Assembly (NCBI GenBank): GCA_028245195.1
Contig: JAOKCF010000001.1
Location: 62,001 to 126,000, forward strand
Source: Vicingaceae bacterium
Lineage (GTDB): Bacteria > Bacteroidota > Bacteroidia > Flavobacteriales_E > Vicingaceae
Reading direction: 5' to 3'
Length of the DNA stretch: 64,000 bases
Shown: positions 7,515-16,573 of the stretch, one piece after another
Layout: the number at the start of each line of letters is the position of its first letter
Position numbering within the stretch: position 1 is the stretch's first letter
The notes under the pieces: model-generated
What the model saw: only the letters and a program-made list of their open reading frames with translations
Database searches by the model: none
Told to the model about the DNA's origin: nothing
Translations under genes and position numbers: made by a program

Positions 7515-9851
7515 CTAAAAAGTTAAGCTAACACCAACCGATGGTAAAAAGGGCAATTGATATACTCTTTCATTGGTAACTCGATTCACATAAAATATGT
7601 TTTCACGATTGTAAACATTGGTTATACTGCCTGTTACTTCTAACACCGAATTTTCGGTAAGAAAAAACTTCCTTTTAATTGAAACATCAAATCGATGGTA
7701 CCAAGGCAAACGACCCTCTCCTAAACCACCGTACTGAATACCTAATATTCCATTTTGAGTGGTAATATCTTGTCCTATGTTACCCTGCAGAGCTATGTTT
7801 TCGTAGAACCCTGTTGTCTGTGTTAGAGGAAATCCAGAACCAAGATTCCATCGAGCATCAAATGACCACACTTGGTCTTTTCCAAACAGGTAAGAACCCA
7901 ATAAATTAATGTTATGCCTTCTGTCCCAAATTGGGTTGTAACGGGTAATTCCATCCCAACGGTCAACATAACTCCAAGAGTATACCATTGAAACACTCAG
8001 CTGCTTCTTTTCATATTTAGCGGAGAAGTCAATCCCGTAGGCATTTCCTGTTTCAACTATAAAATCTTTCTTTAAAGCATCAGGGATTTCTCCTCCAACC
8101 TTATTTTCATCGTACAGCTTATTTCGATTCAAATTAGTTAACTGTTTAAACCATTTGTAATACCCTTCTACATTTATATTTAAATACCTGGTGACATCAT
8201 ATTCGAAACCAAGAATCGCATGTCTGCCAAGTTGCAAAGGAGCACCAACTTCTGTTCTTGAACCATCTTCATTCAAAATTTCATCTTGTAAATTATCCGG
8301 TCCAGATATAAACCCGTAAAACAAATTAACCACATCTCGATCAGAAGTGGCACTAATTAAATTTTGTGAGTAGAAACCACCGGCACCTTTAATTCTCAAT
8401 TTTTTGGTGGCGTTAAATTTAAATCCAAGTCTAGGTTCTGGCGAAAATGTAGACAAAGAAGCATAGTACTGAACCCTGAAACTTGGCTCAATAACAAATT
8501 TTCGAACATTGTATCTATTTTGAAGGTAAAGAGCTAATTCTGTTGTATTTTGTTTTTGACCTACAGTTTGATTCACACTATTTAAGAATGAAAAGTCCGT
8601 TGTAAATCCCAAAATCTCAAATCCAAACTTGGTCTGATTTTCACCTTTAAAACTTGTAAAATTCATTCCTGCATTAAACCCCGTAATTTCACTTTGACGA
8701 TTGGAAATATCTACTCCTTCATTACTTTCACTTGATGCTATGTTGTATTTACTGTAAGCAATAGTTCCATCAATTAAGGTTGTTGACGCTGCAGGAATAA
8801 GCACAAAGTTTGTGCCTCCTCCATATTCCGTCCATTTAAAACCGGCCACATTTGGATAGTTTACTTCATCAGCATATCTAAAACCAAAGAAACTCGCCTT
8901 ACTACCATTCGAACTCTTTAATGAGATCTTGCCATAAACATCATTAAAACGATAAGGCAAGCCCGCAGTATCCGCATACTGGTAAAATACAGGCGCTGTT
9001 TTATCTATAAAAGAGTTTTTATACGACAAGATAAATGAACTTCCTCCTGTACCAATCTTTTTGGGCTTGCGAAGAGGTCCCTCAATGAATGCCTTCGAAC
9101 CAAAAGTACTGGCTGAAATTTTTCCGCCAAAACGTTGATTATTTCCATCAATTGTTTTAATGTCCATAATGGAAGATACTCTTCCTCCATACTCAGCACC
9201 AAAACCACCTGTAAACACGTCGGCAGTTTTAATGATGTCTGTTTCAAAAACAGAAAATAACCCTATGGAGTGGAAAGGGTTGTAGACAACCATTCCGTCT
9301 AGAAGCACCTTATTTTGGATTGGTGATCCTCCTCTAATATATAATTGCCCGCCTTGATCTCCTGTAAATACTACACCCGGTAATACTTGCAAATACTGAG
9401 CTAAATCCGGGTCCCCTCCTATTGAGGGCATTTTTTTTATTTTCTTTGGAGTTAATCTATTAACCGACATCTTCACAGTAGTCATAGCTTCCTGTCTTTC
9501 CGCTGTAATGGTAACATCATCTATCCGAACTGAAGTTTCACCCACAGAGAGGTTGTTCGACAAAACTTGGCCATCTCTATCAAGTGTTACCTTTTTATAT
9601 GCAGTTTCATACCCTATTGAAGTAGCTATTAAAGTATAGGTTCCTAATGGCACATTAGACATGGTATAATAACCATTCTCATCGGTAGTTGAACCAACTA
9701 CAGTTCCTTTCAATATAACGTTCACAAATATTGCAGGCTCACCAGTTTCTTTCAAATAAACAAAGCCTTTCAATGCCCCAGACTGAGCAAGTCCTGCTGC
9801 TGAAAAAAATATAGAAAACACAACTGATAGAGCTATTTTAGAAAACTTCAT
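7515..9851 (-). CDS. TonB-dependent receptor with carboxypeptidase-regulatory-like domain
   Basis: This 778-residue outer-membrane receptor has a signal peptide ending near AGLAQ (residue 23). A CarboxypepD_reg-like beta-sandwich follows at about 25-110 (GALKGFVYLKETGEPAIFVN, STTDENGYYTMSNVPLGTYT), then a plug domain at about 130-250 (LPGVVFTGDQGGQLYIRGGS, VLLDGMVVYNPFH, GGFGAEYGGRVSS), then a 22-strand-type barrel ending in an aromatic residue (SVGVSLTF). Such proteins take up ligands using TonB energy. There is no SusD partner next to it, so it is not a typical polysaccharide-utilisation locus, and the ligand is unknown. A promoter box lies just upstream at 9868-9876; holA upstream is on the same strand. 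Confidence 0.92.
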   Translation of the reverse strand: MKFSKIALSVVFSIFFSAAGLAQSGALKGFVYLKETGEPAIFVNVILKGTVVGSTTDENGYYTMSNVPLGTYTLIATSIGYETAYKKVTLDRDGQVLSNNLSVGETSVRIDDVTITAERQEAMTTVKMSVNRLTPKKIKKMPSIGGDPDLAQYLQVLPGVVFTGDQGGQLYIRGGSPIQNKVLLDGMVVYNPFHSIGLFSVFETDIIKTADVFTGGFGAEYGGRVSSIMDIKTIDGNNQRFGGKISASTFGSKAFIEGPLRKPKKIGTGGSSFILSYKNSFIDKTAPVFYQYADTAGLPYRFNDVYGKISLKSSNGSKASFFGFRYADEVNYPNVAGFKWTEYGGGTNFVLIPAASTTLIDGTIAYSKYNIASSESNEGVDISNRQSEITGFNAGMNFTSFKGENQTKFGFEILGFTTDFSFLNSVNQTVGQKQNTTELALYLQNRYNVRKFVIEPSFRVQYYASLSTFSPEPRLGFKFNATKKLRIKGAGGFYSQNLISATSDRDVVNLFYGFISGPDNLQDEILNEDGSRTEVGAPLQLGRHAILGFEYDVTRYLNINVEGYYKWFKQLTNLNRNKLYDENKVGGEIPDALKKDFIVETGNAYGIDFSAKYEKKQLSVSMVYSWSYVDRWDGITRYNPIWDRRHNINLLGSYLFGKDQVWSFDARWNLGSGFPLTQTTGFYENIALQGNIGQDITTQNGILGIQYGGLGEGRLPWYHRFDVSIKRKFFLTENSVLEVTGSITNVYNRENIFYVNRVTNERVYQLPFLPSVGVSLTF

Positions 9852-9867
9852 AAAAACAATTAAGATC

Positions 9868-9876
9868 GCAAATGTA
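9868..9876 (-). promoter_or_regulatory. Candidate promoter -7 box for the TonB receptor
   Basis: Minus-strand TACATTTGC lies 16 bases before the ATG at 9851, in the 92-base gap after holA. It fits TAnnTTTG exactly. The -33 element is not clear. Confidence 0.45.
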
Positions 9877-9943
9877 ATTAATCAAACCGGCCAAAATAGT
9901 CGGCATTTTGCAAAAGACAACTTGTAAGGCCAAATTGTTGCCT

Positions 9944-10945
9944 CTAACTGTGAATGATATCAAAAACCATTTCCTGTAATATTTCGTGATTGTTCATTCT
10001 TGAAGCTCCAATCCCTTTTGAGAGGTTATCAGCTTTGCGCAATGATGATATTGCTCTTGCTACTTTTTTAGTATTGTAGTTCCTACCTGCAGAAATAAAA
10101 TCACAGACAAAAAAAGGATTGACTCCTAATTTTGCCGCTACTTCCCGCTCTGAGCTATTTCGAACTGTCTGGTAAATTAACATTTGAGAAAAGAATCGAT
10201 AAATACTTGGCAAAACCATTTGAAGGGGGTGTGCCTTTTCATTTTTACCCATGTAATTGATAATTTTATTGGCTTTAATCACATCCTTCTCCCCTAGCGC
10301 CTTATTCAGTTCAAAAACATTAAAATCTTTGCTAATCCCAATATTTTCTTCAATAATTTTAGGCGAAATCTTGGTTCCTTGAGCTAAATTAATAGTCAGC
10401 TTATCCAACTCATTGCTTATTTTACTGAGTTCTGTCCCTAAAAAATTGACTAACAATAAAGTAGCTTTCGGTTCTATGAAATACCCTTTTCGTTTGAGGT
10501 AAGAGTCAATCCAAGGACCTACTTTGTTTTCATATAGTTTCTTGGATTCAAAAAAAACTCCTGACTTCTTAACCTCTTTTATAAATGCAGACCTTCCATC
10601 TGCTTTTCCATGCTTATAATTAATTACTAGAATAGTGGAATTCGAAGGATTCTTTGCATAATTAGAAAGTCCATCCAATTTTTTTAAACTCTGCGCCTCT
10701 TTTACAATGACGACGTTATATTCAGACATCATCGGAAAACGTTTCGACTCCGCTTCAATGGTGAGTAAGTCCGTTTCTATGCCGTAAAGAACCGTTAAGT
10801 TAAATTCCTTCTCCGTTTCATTCAAAACGGTAGCTTCAATTGCATCACTAATCTTGTCAATGAAATATTCCTCATCACCAGTTAATACATAGATGGGCAT
10901 GAACGACTTATTTTTAATGTCTCGAATTATTTGTTCAAATTCCAA
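9944..10945 (-). CDS. holA: DNA polymerase III delta subunit
   Basis: The delta subunit opens the sliding clamp within the replicative clamp loader. The 333-residue protein starts MEFEQIIRDIKNKSFMPIYVLTGDEEYFID, the N-terminal signature of Bacteroidota HolA, where PIYxLxGxExYxID begins the AAA+-like fold. Later segments agree with the family: MSEYNVVIVKEAQSLKKLDG, LNALxK-type helices (FELNKALGEKDVIKANKII) and an all-helical C-terminal collar domain. Length is normal. It is divergent from the HsdR-N gene with only 28 bases between the start codons, an arrangement seen in other Bacteroidota genomes. Confidence 0.93.
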   Translation of the reverse strand: MEFEQIIRDIKNKSFMPIYVLTGDEEYFIDKISDAIEATVLNETEKEFNLTVLYGIETDLLTIEAESKRFPMMSEYNVVIVKEAQSLKKLDGLSNYAKNPSNSTILVINYKHGKADGRSAFIKEVKKSGVFFESKKLYENKVGPWIDSYLKRKGYFIEPKATLLLVNFLGTELSKISNELDKLTINLAQGTKISPKIIEENIGISKDFNVFELNKALGEKDVIKANKIINYMGKNEKAHPLQMVLPSIYRFFSQMLIYQTVRNSSEREVAAKLGVNPFFVCDFISAGRNYNTKKVARAISSLRKADNLSKGIGASRMNNHEILQEMVFDIIHS

Positions 10946-10955
10946 TGGGACTCCT

Positions 10956-10963
10956 TATTTTTG
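10956..10963 (+). promoter_or_regulatory. Candidate promoter -7 box for the HsdR-N gene
   Basis: TATTTTTG matches TAnnTTTG, with a TTG 22 bases upstream at 10931-10933 inside holA. The start codon at 10974 is only 10 bases beyond the box, so the leader would be very short. Confidence 0.4.
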
Positions 10964-10973
10964 TGAATAACAG

Positions 10974-11429
10974 ATGAAAACACTCAATCTTCCTTCTTAT
11001 CAATTTAGCTTCAAAGAGGAGAACAAAAAAACTAAAATTTTCGATGCCATACGGAAGAAATTCTTAGTTCTTACTCCTGAAGAATGGGTTCGGCAGAATG
11101 TAGTCCGATTCTTGGTGGAAGAGAAAGGCTTTCCTGCAAATTTAATAGCAATTGAGATGGGTTTAAAACTGAATGGAATGCAGAAAAGAGCTGACATTTT
11201 AGTTTACTCTAAATTAGGTAAACCCATTCTTCTAGCAGAATGTAAAGCTCCTCATGTAAAAATAGATCAAAATGTATTTGACCAAATTGGACGATATAAT
11301 ATTACCTTCAAACTTCCTTACCTATTAGTGACTAATGGAATGGAACATTTTTGTGCCCAGATTGATTTTAATAGTAAAGACTTTTCTTTTTTACAAGAAA
11401 TTCCCGAATATGAAAAACTTGAAGCATAG
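10974..11429 (+). CDS. Solitary HsdR N-terminal (PD-(D/E)XK) domain protein
   Basis: This 151-residue protein consists of just the N-terminal nuclease fold of type I restriction subunit R. The TPEEWVRQNVVRFL segment at 34-47 is the usual HSDR_N start. D74 in RADILVYSK and the E89-x-K91 pair in LLAECKAP form an apparently complete PD-(D/E)XK site. No helicase motor, methylase or specificity subunit is nearby, so this is not a working type I restriction system. Small stand-alone proteins of this kind are conserved in Bacteroidota next to holA, and their role is unknown; a DNA repair or replication function is only a guess from the neighbour. The next gene starts inside its 3' end. Confidence 0.85.
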   Translation: MKTLNLPSYQFSFKEENKKTKIFDAIRKKFLVLTPEEWVRQNVVRFLVEEKGFPANLIAIEMGLKLNGMQKRADILVYSKLGKPILLAECKAPHVKIDQNVFDQIGRYNITFKLPYLLVTNGMEHFCAQIDFNSKDFSFLQEIPEYEKLEA

Positions 11430-12483
11430 TATTGCGCTATTCTTTTTATTGACTTTTAGTTTATACAGTGCTGCTCAACATTCAACAAAATACGGCTTTG
11501 AATTAAGAGAGTATCTGAAAACGGCAAGTGCTCATGAAAAAATACCTCTTTTAGTGGAAGGCGATGAGCACCAAATTATACAACTAACGAACCAGCTGGG
11601 GGAAGAAATTCGATTGCAATTTGAATCCTTATTTTCACTAGAAATCCCAGCTCAATATATAAATGTATTTGCGGAAAGTTCAGCAGTCCAAAACATAGAA
11701 TTCTCAACAATCCCCGATCGCACGCATACAGATACGATGTTGGTTCACACAAATGTGGACTCAATAATTCAGCAAGCAGCACCTTTGCGACAAGCTTATA
11801 CAGGAAAAGGAGTGCTATTAGGTGTAATTGATTCTGGTATTGAGTTGGCTCATCCTGATTTTCAAGATAGCACAGGAAAAACAAGAGCACTTTACGTTTG
11901 GGACCAAACTCAAGCATTTAACCCCGCTCAACAAGCATTACATTATAATTATGGAATTGAATGGGATTCTGCTACAATCAATGCAAGAATTTCCACCCAT
12001 GATGATAAAGCGAATGAATTTGGCCACGGATCTGACGTAACTGGAGCTGCTGCTTCGAATGGTTTCACAAGTAGATTTTATCAATGGTATTATAACAATT
12101 CTAGAATTTTAGGGAGAATCAACTCCACGATGTTAGTTCAGAGCAGCGGCAACTATTTTTGTTCATTTACAGACAACAATGGCTGTAGTGTTAATTCAGA
12201 TACAGTCAATGTAATTGTTACAAACCTTAACGAAATAGTATTACAAACTCTTTCCATATATCCAAATCCGAGTAACGGAATGATAGTAGTCTCAACTAAA
12301 AATGACATTTGCATTGAACGAATAGACTTATTTGATGTTAATGGTAACTTAGTTTGGTCGAAAAAAATACAACAAACCGGACAACAATTCTACTTAACTC
12401 TGAGTCATATTACAAAAGGAATCTATTTTTTAAGGGCACATAGCCCAAATGAAACGATTCAGAAAAAACTATTGATTGAATGA
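11410..12483 (+). CDS. Subtilase (S8) family protein with internal deletion, T9SS cargo, probably inactive
   Basis: From ATG 11410 the 357-residue protein has a signal peptide (HSIALFFLLTFSLYSAAQ). The frame is open further upstream, but only this start gives an export signal. It keeps the first subtilisin catalytic aspartate (GVLLGVIDSGIELAHPDF, D141) and histidine (FGHGSDVTGAAASNG, H206). After about residue 218 (near base 12063) it jumps to YQWYYNNSRILG and GNYFCSFTDNNGCSV, an Ig-like segment normally found far C-terminal. A type A sorting domain ends it (SIYPNPSNG, GIYFLRA). The oxyanion asparagine and the GTSMA serine are absent, so proteolysis is not expected. It overlaps the HsdR-N gene by 20 bases, and its stop overlaps the next start in ATGA. 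Confidence 0.8.
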   Translation: MKNLKHSIALFFLLTFSLYSAAQHSTKYGFELREYLKTASAHEKIPLLVEGDEHQIIQLTNQLGEEIRLQFESLFSLEIPAQYINVFAESSAVQNIEFSTIPDRTHTDTMLVHTNVDSIIQQAAPLRQAYTGKGVLLGVIDSGIELAHPDFQDSTGKTRALYVWDQTQAFNPAQQALHYNYGIEWDSATINARISTHDDKANEFGHGSDVTGAAASNGFTSRFYQWYYNNSRILGRINSTMLVQSSGNYFCSFTDNNGCSVNSDTVNVIVTNLNEIVLQTLSIYPNPSNGMIVVSTKNDICIERIDLFDVNGNLVWSKKIQQTGQQFYLTLSHITKGIYFLRAHSPNETIQKKLLIE

Positions 12484-15272
12484 GAGCACTTTTATTAATC
12501 ACTTCAATTCTTTTGGCAACTATTGGCTGCGCTCAGAATCAGACTAATTTTGTTCCAGGAGAAATTATTATAAAAATAAAGTCCAACTACGGTGACAAAT
12601 GCCAAAAATCTACTATTCAAATTCCCGAAATTGAGCAAGCAGTCCAAAAAAGTGCAATTACAGCGGTTCGTAAGCTTTTTCCCAACCATCAACCACCCAA
12701 AACTAAAAAATGTGGTCCCAAATTGGTTGATTTAAGCACCTTGTACTCCATCCAAATTGACCCCTTAGCAGATGTAAAAAAGATACTTGCGCAATTCAAT
12801 AACATGGAATCGGTAGCCTATGCCGAAGAAAAAGTAGTTAACGAATTAACATATACACCAAACGACACATTATCGAGCAGGCAGTGGTATATAGGAGCTG
12901 TAGACTTATTTCGTGCTTGGGACATTCAACAAGGAGACACAACTGTAGTTATTGCTTACACTGACACAGGCACAGATATTGACCACCCTGACATGGTAGC
13001 AAACTACGCATACAATTACAATGATCCGGTAAACGGTATCGATGATGACAACGATGGCTACATTGATAATTTTTTAGGATGGGATGTTGCAGACAACGAT
13101 AGCGATGCTGGGTTTGGAATTTCGGGACATGGAATAAATGTTGGTGGCTTGATCAGCGCGGTTACCGATAACGTTACCGGACTAAGTGGAGCAGGTTTTA
13201 AAACCAAATTACTGCCAGTTAAAATTGACCAATCATCTACCGGTGTGTTAACTGCAGCTTATGAAGGAATCGTGTATGCAGCTGATCATGGTGCTTTTAT
13301 TATCAACAACTCTTGGGGAGGAAAAGTATATCGCCAATATGCGCAAGAAATTATAAACTACGCCGCGCTGAATAGAGGGTGTTTGATTGTCGCTGCCACT
13401 GGCAACAATAAGTTTGAAAATCGCTTTTACCCGGCTGCATATGACAATGTGCTTTCAGTAGGTTCATTGACTACAGCTGATTTAGTAAAATCTGACATAA
13501 AAGGGTCGAACTATGGCTATTGGACAGACATTATGGCTCCCGGTGATAATATGCTAACTACTAATGCTATTGGTGGTTACGGTGTCAACGGAGGTACTTC
13601 CATGGCCGCACCTATTGTTGCAGGAATTGCAGGATTGGTAAAAGCTCAGTTTCCAAATTATACGTGGCAACAAGTTACCGAGCAAATTATTAATAATGGA
13701 AACAACATCGACGCCTTTAATGACCCAATATATGCAGGAAAACTTGGAGCAGGAAGGGTTAATGCATTTTTAGCAGTTTCAGATTCTTCTAAACCTGGTA
13801 TTCTATTTCAAAACAATACAATTTCCGATAACAATGATGAGACTTTTGTGATTGGAGACACGCTCAGAATTGCGGGAATTTTTACGAATTGGCTAAAAGA
13901 TGCGAGTAATGTTTCGGTTAACATTAGTACCATTAACAACAAACTTCAACCACTCAATACTACAACTGTAAGTATAGGGAGCCTAAATTCTTTAGATTCA
14001 TTCTCCATTCAAAATAGTCCCATTGAATTTGTCATTAGTCAAGGTATTGGTTTTGATGAAGAAGTAGAATTTGAAGTTTCTATAATTGCAGATGGTTATA
14101 GTAAAAAGCAATACTTCTCAACGATTATTAATTCGGACCTGCTAACCATACAAGAAAATAACTTAACAGTTACGGTTATTAGTGACGGCGGTATAGGTTA
14201 CACCACTCCAAATCGTATAATTGGAGAAGGGATTAAATATAAAAATGGAAGCTCGCTTTTATGGGAAGGGAGTCTATTGATCGGCTCCGCGAACAACTTT
14301 ATCGCTAACAATTTTAGAGGGGAAAATGTAAATGATGATGATTTTGATATAAATGAAGCAATTCGACCCATTCCACCTAAGCTAGCAGATTTCCAAACCT
14401 TTAGCTCATTTACTTTTAACTCTACTTCTAATGATGGTTTAAGCATTGAAAACAGATGCTACGTTTTTAAACATTTACAGGCGCGAAACTCCATCATCTA
14501 TGAATACAAGATTACCAATACAGGCACGGTAAATTACACCAACTTATTTGCAGGCCTTATTTTAGATTGGGACATCGTTAATTATGATCGGAACAAAATA
14601 AGTTACGATGCTGCAAGAAATATGGGGATTAGCTTTGCTACAGACTCTGCGCTTTTTTGTGGTGTTAGAGTTTTATTAAGCGATTCAACCCAAGCTACAA
14701 CTCACTACGCTATCGACAATTCGTCAAACACTCAAGGAAGTGTAAACTTATCTGATGGTTTCTCTGATATGGAAAAGATTCAAGTTTTATCCACAAATAG
14801 GCACTTTGCTGGTGCTGCAACTGCCGAAGGAAACGATATTATCGATGTTAATTCTGTAGGACCTATCACACTCTCAAGAGGAGAAGAGTTCTATATCAGT
14901 TTCTCAGTCACCGTATCGGATTCGCTTATGAGCTTGCAAACTGAGAGTGATACCCTTAAAAATATTTATGAAAGAATAGCACTTTCTAATGAAGAAGTTC
15001 GGCAGTTTACGTCTAACAATGAACTAAAAGTATACCCTAACCCAGCTACAAGAATTGTCAATTTAGAATTGAATTTGGCAAAAAGAGAAAAACTTGACAT
15101 CACCATTTATGATATAAAAGGCCAAAAAGTTTATAATTTAGCAGGCAGCTATTATAATAGAGGCAAAACCCAAGTTTTATTAAACAATCTAGACCTTGAA
15201 ACAGGAATCTACATTATCGAAATTGAAGGAGATAATTTGCTATTTCAACAAAAAATTGTGGTTGCTCGATAA
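12480..15272 (+). CDS. Subtilisin-like serine protease (S8) secreted by T9SS
   Basis: This 930-residue protease has a signal sequence ending near IGCAQ. A propeptide-like region (about 24-125) carries PGEIIIKIK and an AYAEEKVV strand, typical of the fervidolysin-type prodomain. The catalytic triad is present: D162 in IAYTDTGTDIDHPDM, H217 in ISGHGINVGG and S374 in GGTSMAAPIVAG, with the oxyanion asparagine in AATGNN near 309. The histidine motif reads HGINV rather than the usual HGTHV. A long beta-rich region follows, then a type A sorting domain from about 850 (KVYPNPAT, GIYIIEIEG). The start codon overlaps the stop of the preceding subtilase fragment, so translation is probably coupled. Confidence 0.92.
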   Translation: MRALLLITSILLATIGCAQNQTNFVPGEIIIKIKSNYGDKCQKSTIQIPEIEQAVQKSAITAVRKLFPNHQPPKTKKCGPKLVDLSTLYSIQIDPLADVKKILAQFNNMESVAYAEEKVVNELTYTPNDTLSSRQWYIGAVDLFRAWDIQQGDTTVVIAYTDTGTDIDHPDMVANYAYNYNDPVNGIDDDNDGYIDNFLGWDVADNDSDAGFGISGHGINVGGLISAVTDNVTGLSGAGFKTKLLPVKIDQSSTGVLTAAYEGIVYAADHGAFIINNSWGGKVYRQYAQEIINYAALNRGCLIVAATGNNKFENRFYPAAYDNVLSVGSLTTADLVKSDIKGSNYGYWTDIMAPGDNMLTTNAIGGYGVNGGTSMAAPIVAGIAGLVKAQFPNYTWQQVTEQIINNGNNIDAFNDPIYAGKLGAGRVNAFLAVSDSSKPGILFQNNTISDNNDETFVIGDTLRIAGIFTNWLKDASNVSVNISTINNKLQPLNTTTVSIGSLNSLDSFSIQNSPIEFVISQGIGFDEEVEFEVSIIADGYSKKQYFSTIINSDLLTIQENNLTVTVISDGGIGYTTPNRIIGEGIKYKNGSSLLWEGSLLIGSANNFIANNFRGENVNDDDFDINEAIRPIPPKLADFQTFSSFTFNSTSNDGLSIENRCYVFKHLQARNSIIYEYKITNTGTVNYTNLFAGLILDWDIVNYDRNKISYDAARNMGISFATDSALFCGVRVLLSDSTQATTHYAIDNSSNTQGSVNLSDGFSDMEKIQVLSTNRHFAGAATAEGNDIIDVNSVGPITLSRGEEFYISFSVTVSDSLMSLQTESDTLKNIYERIALSNEEVRQFTSNNELKVYPNPATRIVNLELNLAKREKLDITIYDIKGQKVYNLAGSYYNRGKTQVLLNNLDLETGIYIIEIEGDNLLFQQKIVVAR

Positions 15273-15287
15273 TTCAGTTTTACGTTC

Positions 15288-15983
15288 ATGAAGAAGTTAA
15301 ACTCTGCCTTTATAGAAAAACCAACAGCAGGAAGAAGGCTGGTTATTTCTGACATTCACGGTTGCAGTAGAACTTTTAAAAAACTGTTAAAAAAAATTGA
15401 AATCACTAAAAATGATCAACTTTTCATATTGGGTGACGCAGTAAATAAAGGTCCAAATTCACGCAAAGTCTTAAATCAAATCTTAAAATTACAACAAGAA
15501 GATTACCAAGTATTTTTCATTCGTGGTAATCATGAACAAATCATTTTAAATTGTAAGAAGAAAACACTTGGACAGCGAAAAAGAACACTAAAAAGCGTAA
15601 ACGCCCTTGAGCTGCTAGAAGGCAAAAAAATCAAACCTGAGTTTGTTGCATTGCTAAAAAACAGCTATCACTATATTGAAACGAATGCTCATTTTTTGGT
15701 TCATGCGGGCTTTAATCATGAGCAAAACACTTTCTCAGACATGAAAGCGATGCTTCAAACTCGCAACTTTCAAGACAGCGAGAAACTTTGCATGGGTAAA
15801 CAAGTCATAATTGGACACACTCCAAGTTCAATTAAAAAAATAAAGAAAGACATAGAGGAACAGAAATCCATCATCTGTATTGACAATGGGTGCGTGAATA
15901 TCAATGAAGTTGGACAAGGACGTTTATTGTGCTTGAATCTCGACACTATGAAAACGCATACTCAGAAATATGCAGAGCGGTAA
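15288..15983 (+). CDS. Metallophosphoesterase of the PPP/Ap4A-hydrolase type
   Basis: This 231-residue soluble protein has the calcineurin-like phosphoesterase motifs in order: SDIHGC (D22, H24), LGDAVNKGPNS (D50), IRGNHEQ (N81, H82), VHAGFN and IIGHTP. These ligands hold two metal ions in PPP-family phosphatases and in symmetrical diadenosine tetraphosphatases. The second motif reads GDAVNKG where the family has GDxxDRG; both changes are conservative in size, but they replace the phosphate-contacting arginine with lysine. Whether it acts on phosphoproteins or dinucleotides is not decided. It follows the subtilase gene by 15 bases and ends at a strong terminator. Confidence 0.85.
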   Translation: MKKLNSAFIEKPTAGRRLVISDIHGCSRTFKKLLKKIEITKNDQLFILGDAVNKGPNSRKVLNQILKLQQEDYQVFFIRGNHEQIILNCKKKTLGQRKRTLKSVNALELLEGKKIKPEFVALLKNSYHYIETNAHFLVHAGFNHEQNTFSDMKAMLQTRNFQDSEKLCMGKQVIIGHTPSSIKKIKKDIEEQKSIICIDNGCVNINEVGQGRLLCLNLDTMKTHTQKYAER

Positions 15984-15986
15984 AAC

Positions 15987-16017
15987 AAAAAAGGCTTCTC
16001 GAATGAGAAGCCTTTTT
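15987..16017. terminator. Bidirectional terminator
   Basis: A 13-bp stem, AAAAGGCTTCTC side against GAGAAGCCTTTT side, closes a GAAT loop, with T-runs on both strands. It serves the phosphoesterase gene (stop 15983) and rpsT (stop 16039), which converge here. Confidence 0.92.
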
Positions 16018-16038
16018 GCTTAAAATCGTTTAAGAAAA

Positions 16039-16290
16039 TTAAATAGCAGAAACGTGCTTTGTCAACTTAGATTTTAAGTTAGCAGCCTTTTTCTTGTGTA
16101 TAACGTTTCTCTTAGCTAATTTATCAATCATACTTACAACTTTAGGTAAAGCAGCAGTCGCTTCTTTCTTGTCTTCAGTACCTCTTAGCACAGCAATTGC
16201 ATTACGAGTAGTCTTTGCATAATACCTGTTCTGCAAATTTCTTTTTCTTGACTGTCTGATTCTCTTTAATGCCGACTTATGATTAGCCAT
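16039..16290 (-). CDS. rpsT: 30S ribosomal protein S20
   Basis: An 83-residue, very basic, all-helical protein: [20 protein letters not shown] at the start and [18 protein letters not shown] at the end, both typical of bS20, which binds 16S rRNA early in 30S assembly. It lies directly downstream of a tRNA-Glu gene on the same strand with an 18-base gap and shares its promoter, an arrangement common in Bacteroidota. Confidence 0.96.
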   Translation of the reverse strand: MANHKSALKRIRQSRKRNLQNRYYAKTTRNAIAVLRGTEDKKEATAALPKVVSMIDKLAKRNVIHKKKAANLKSKLTKHVSAI

Positions 16291-16308
16291 AGTTTTGTTT
16301 TTTATTTG

Positions 16309-16380
16309 CAGTCCGTAGGGGAATCGAACCCCTGTTACCAGGATGAAAACCTGGCGTCCTAACCCCTAGACGAACGGACC
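16309..16380 (-). tRNA. tRNA-Glu (anticodon TTC)
   Basis: The minus strand folds into a full 72-base cloverleaf. The acceptor stem GGTCCGT pairs with ACGGACT, with a G-T pair at position 1-72. The anticodon stem CCAGG/CCTGG encloses TTTTCAT, placing TTC at 34-36. The T arm is AGGGG-TTCGATT-CCCCT. The discriminator base is G and the CCA end is not encoded. Confidence 0.96.
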
Positions 16381-16406
16381 GTGTTTTATTCCAAAAAATT
16401 TGGAGT

Positions 16407-16415
16407 GCAAATGTA
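16407..16415 (-). promoter_or_regulatory. Promoter -7 box for tRNA-Glu and rpsT
   Basis: Minus-strand TACATTTGC matches TAnnTTTG and lies 26 bases before the tRNA 5' end. The -33 region is a T-rich run rather than a clear TTG. The remaining bases to 16573 show no gene. Confidence 0.55.
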
Positions 16416-16573
16416 CTAGAAATTTAAATATTGAAAAACTTTTTTTGTGTTTTTTTTGTCGCTCAATCTCTAAAATTTTAACCCCTTAATTTAAAGAGAT
16501 TTAGCTTAAATAAGAATGAAGCTAATCGACTCTAAAGAAGTATACAAGGCACATTATATCCCAACTAAGAATC

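Noticed and set aside
11335-11409. Longer N terminus of the deleted subtilase
   Set aside because: The upstream part lies fully inside the HsdR-N gene and would bury the signal peptide that starts at 11410.
10974-11429. Type I restriction-modification system
   Set aside because: Only an HsdR N-terminal domain is present, with no helicase, HsdM or HsdS in the neighbourhood.
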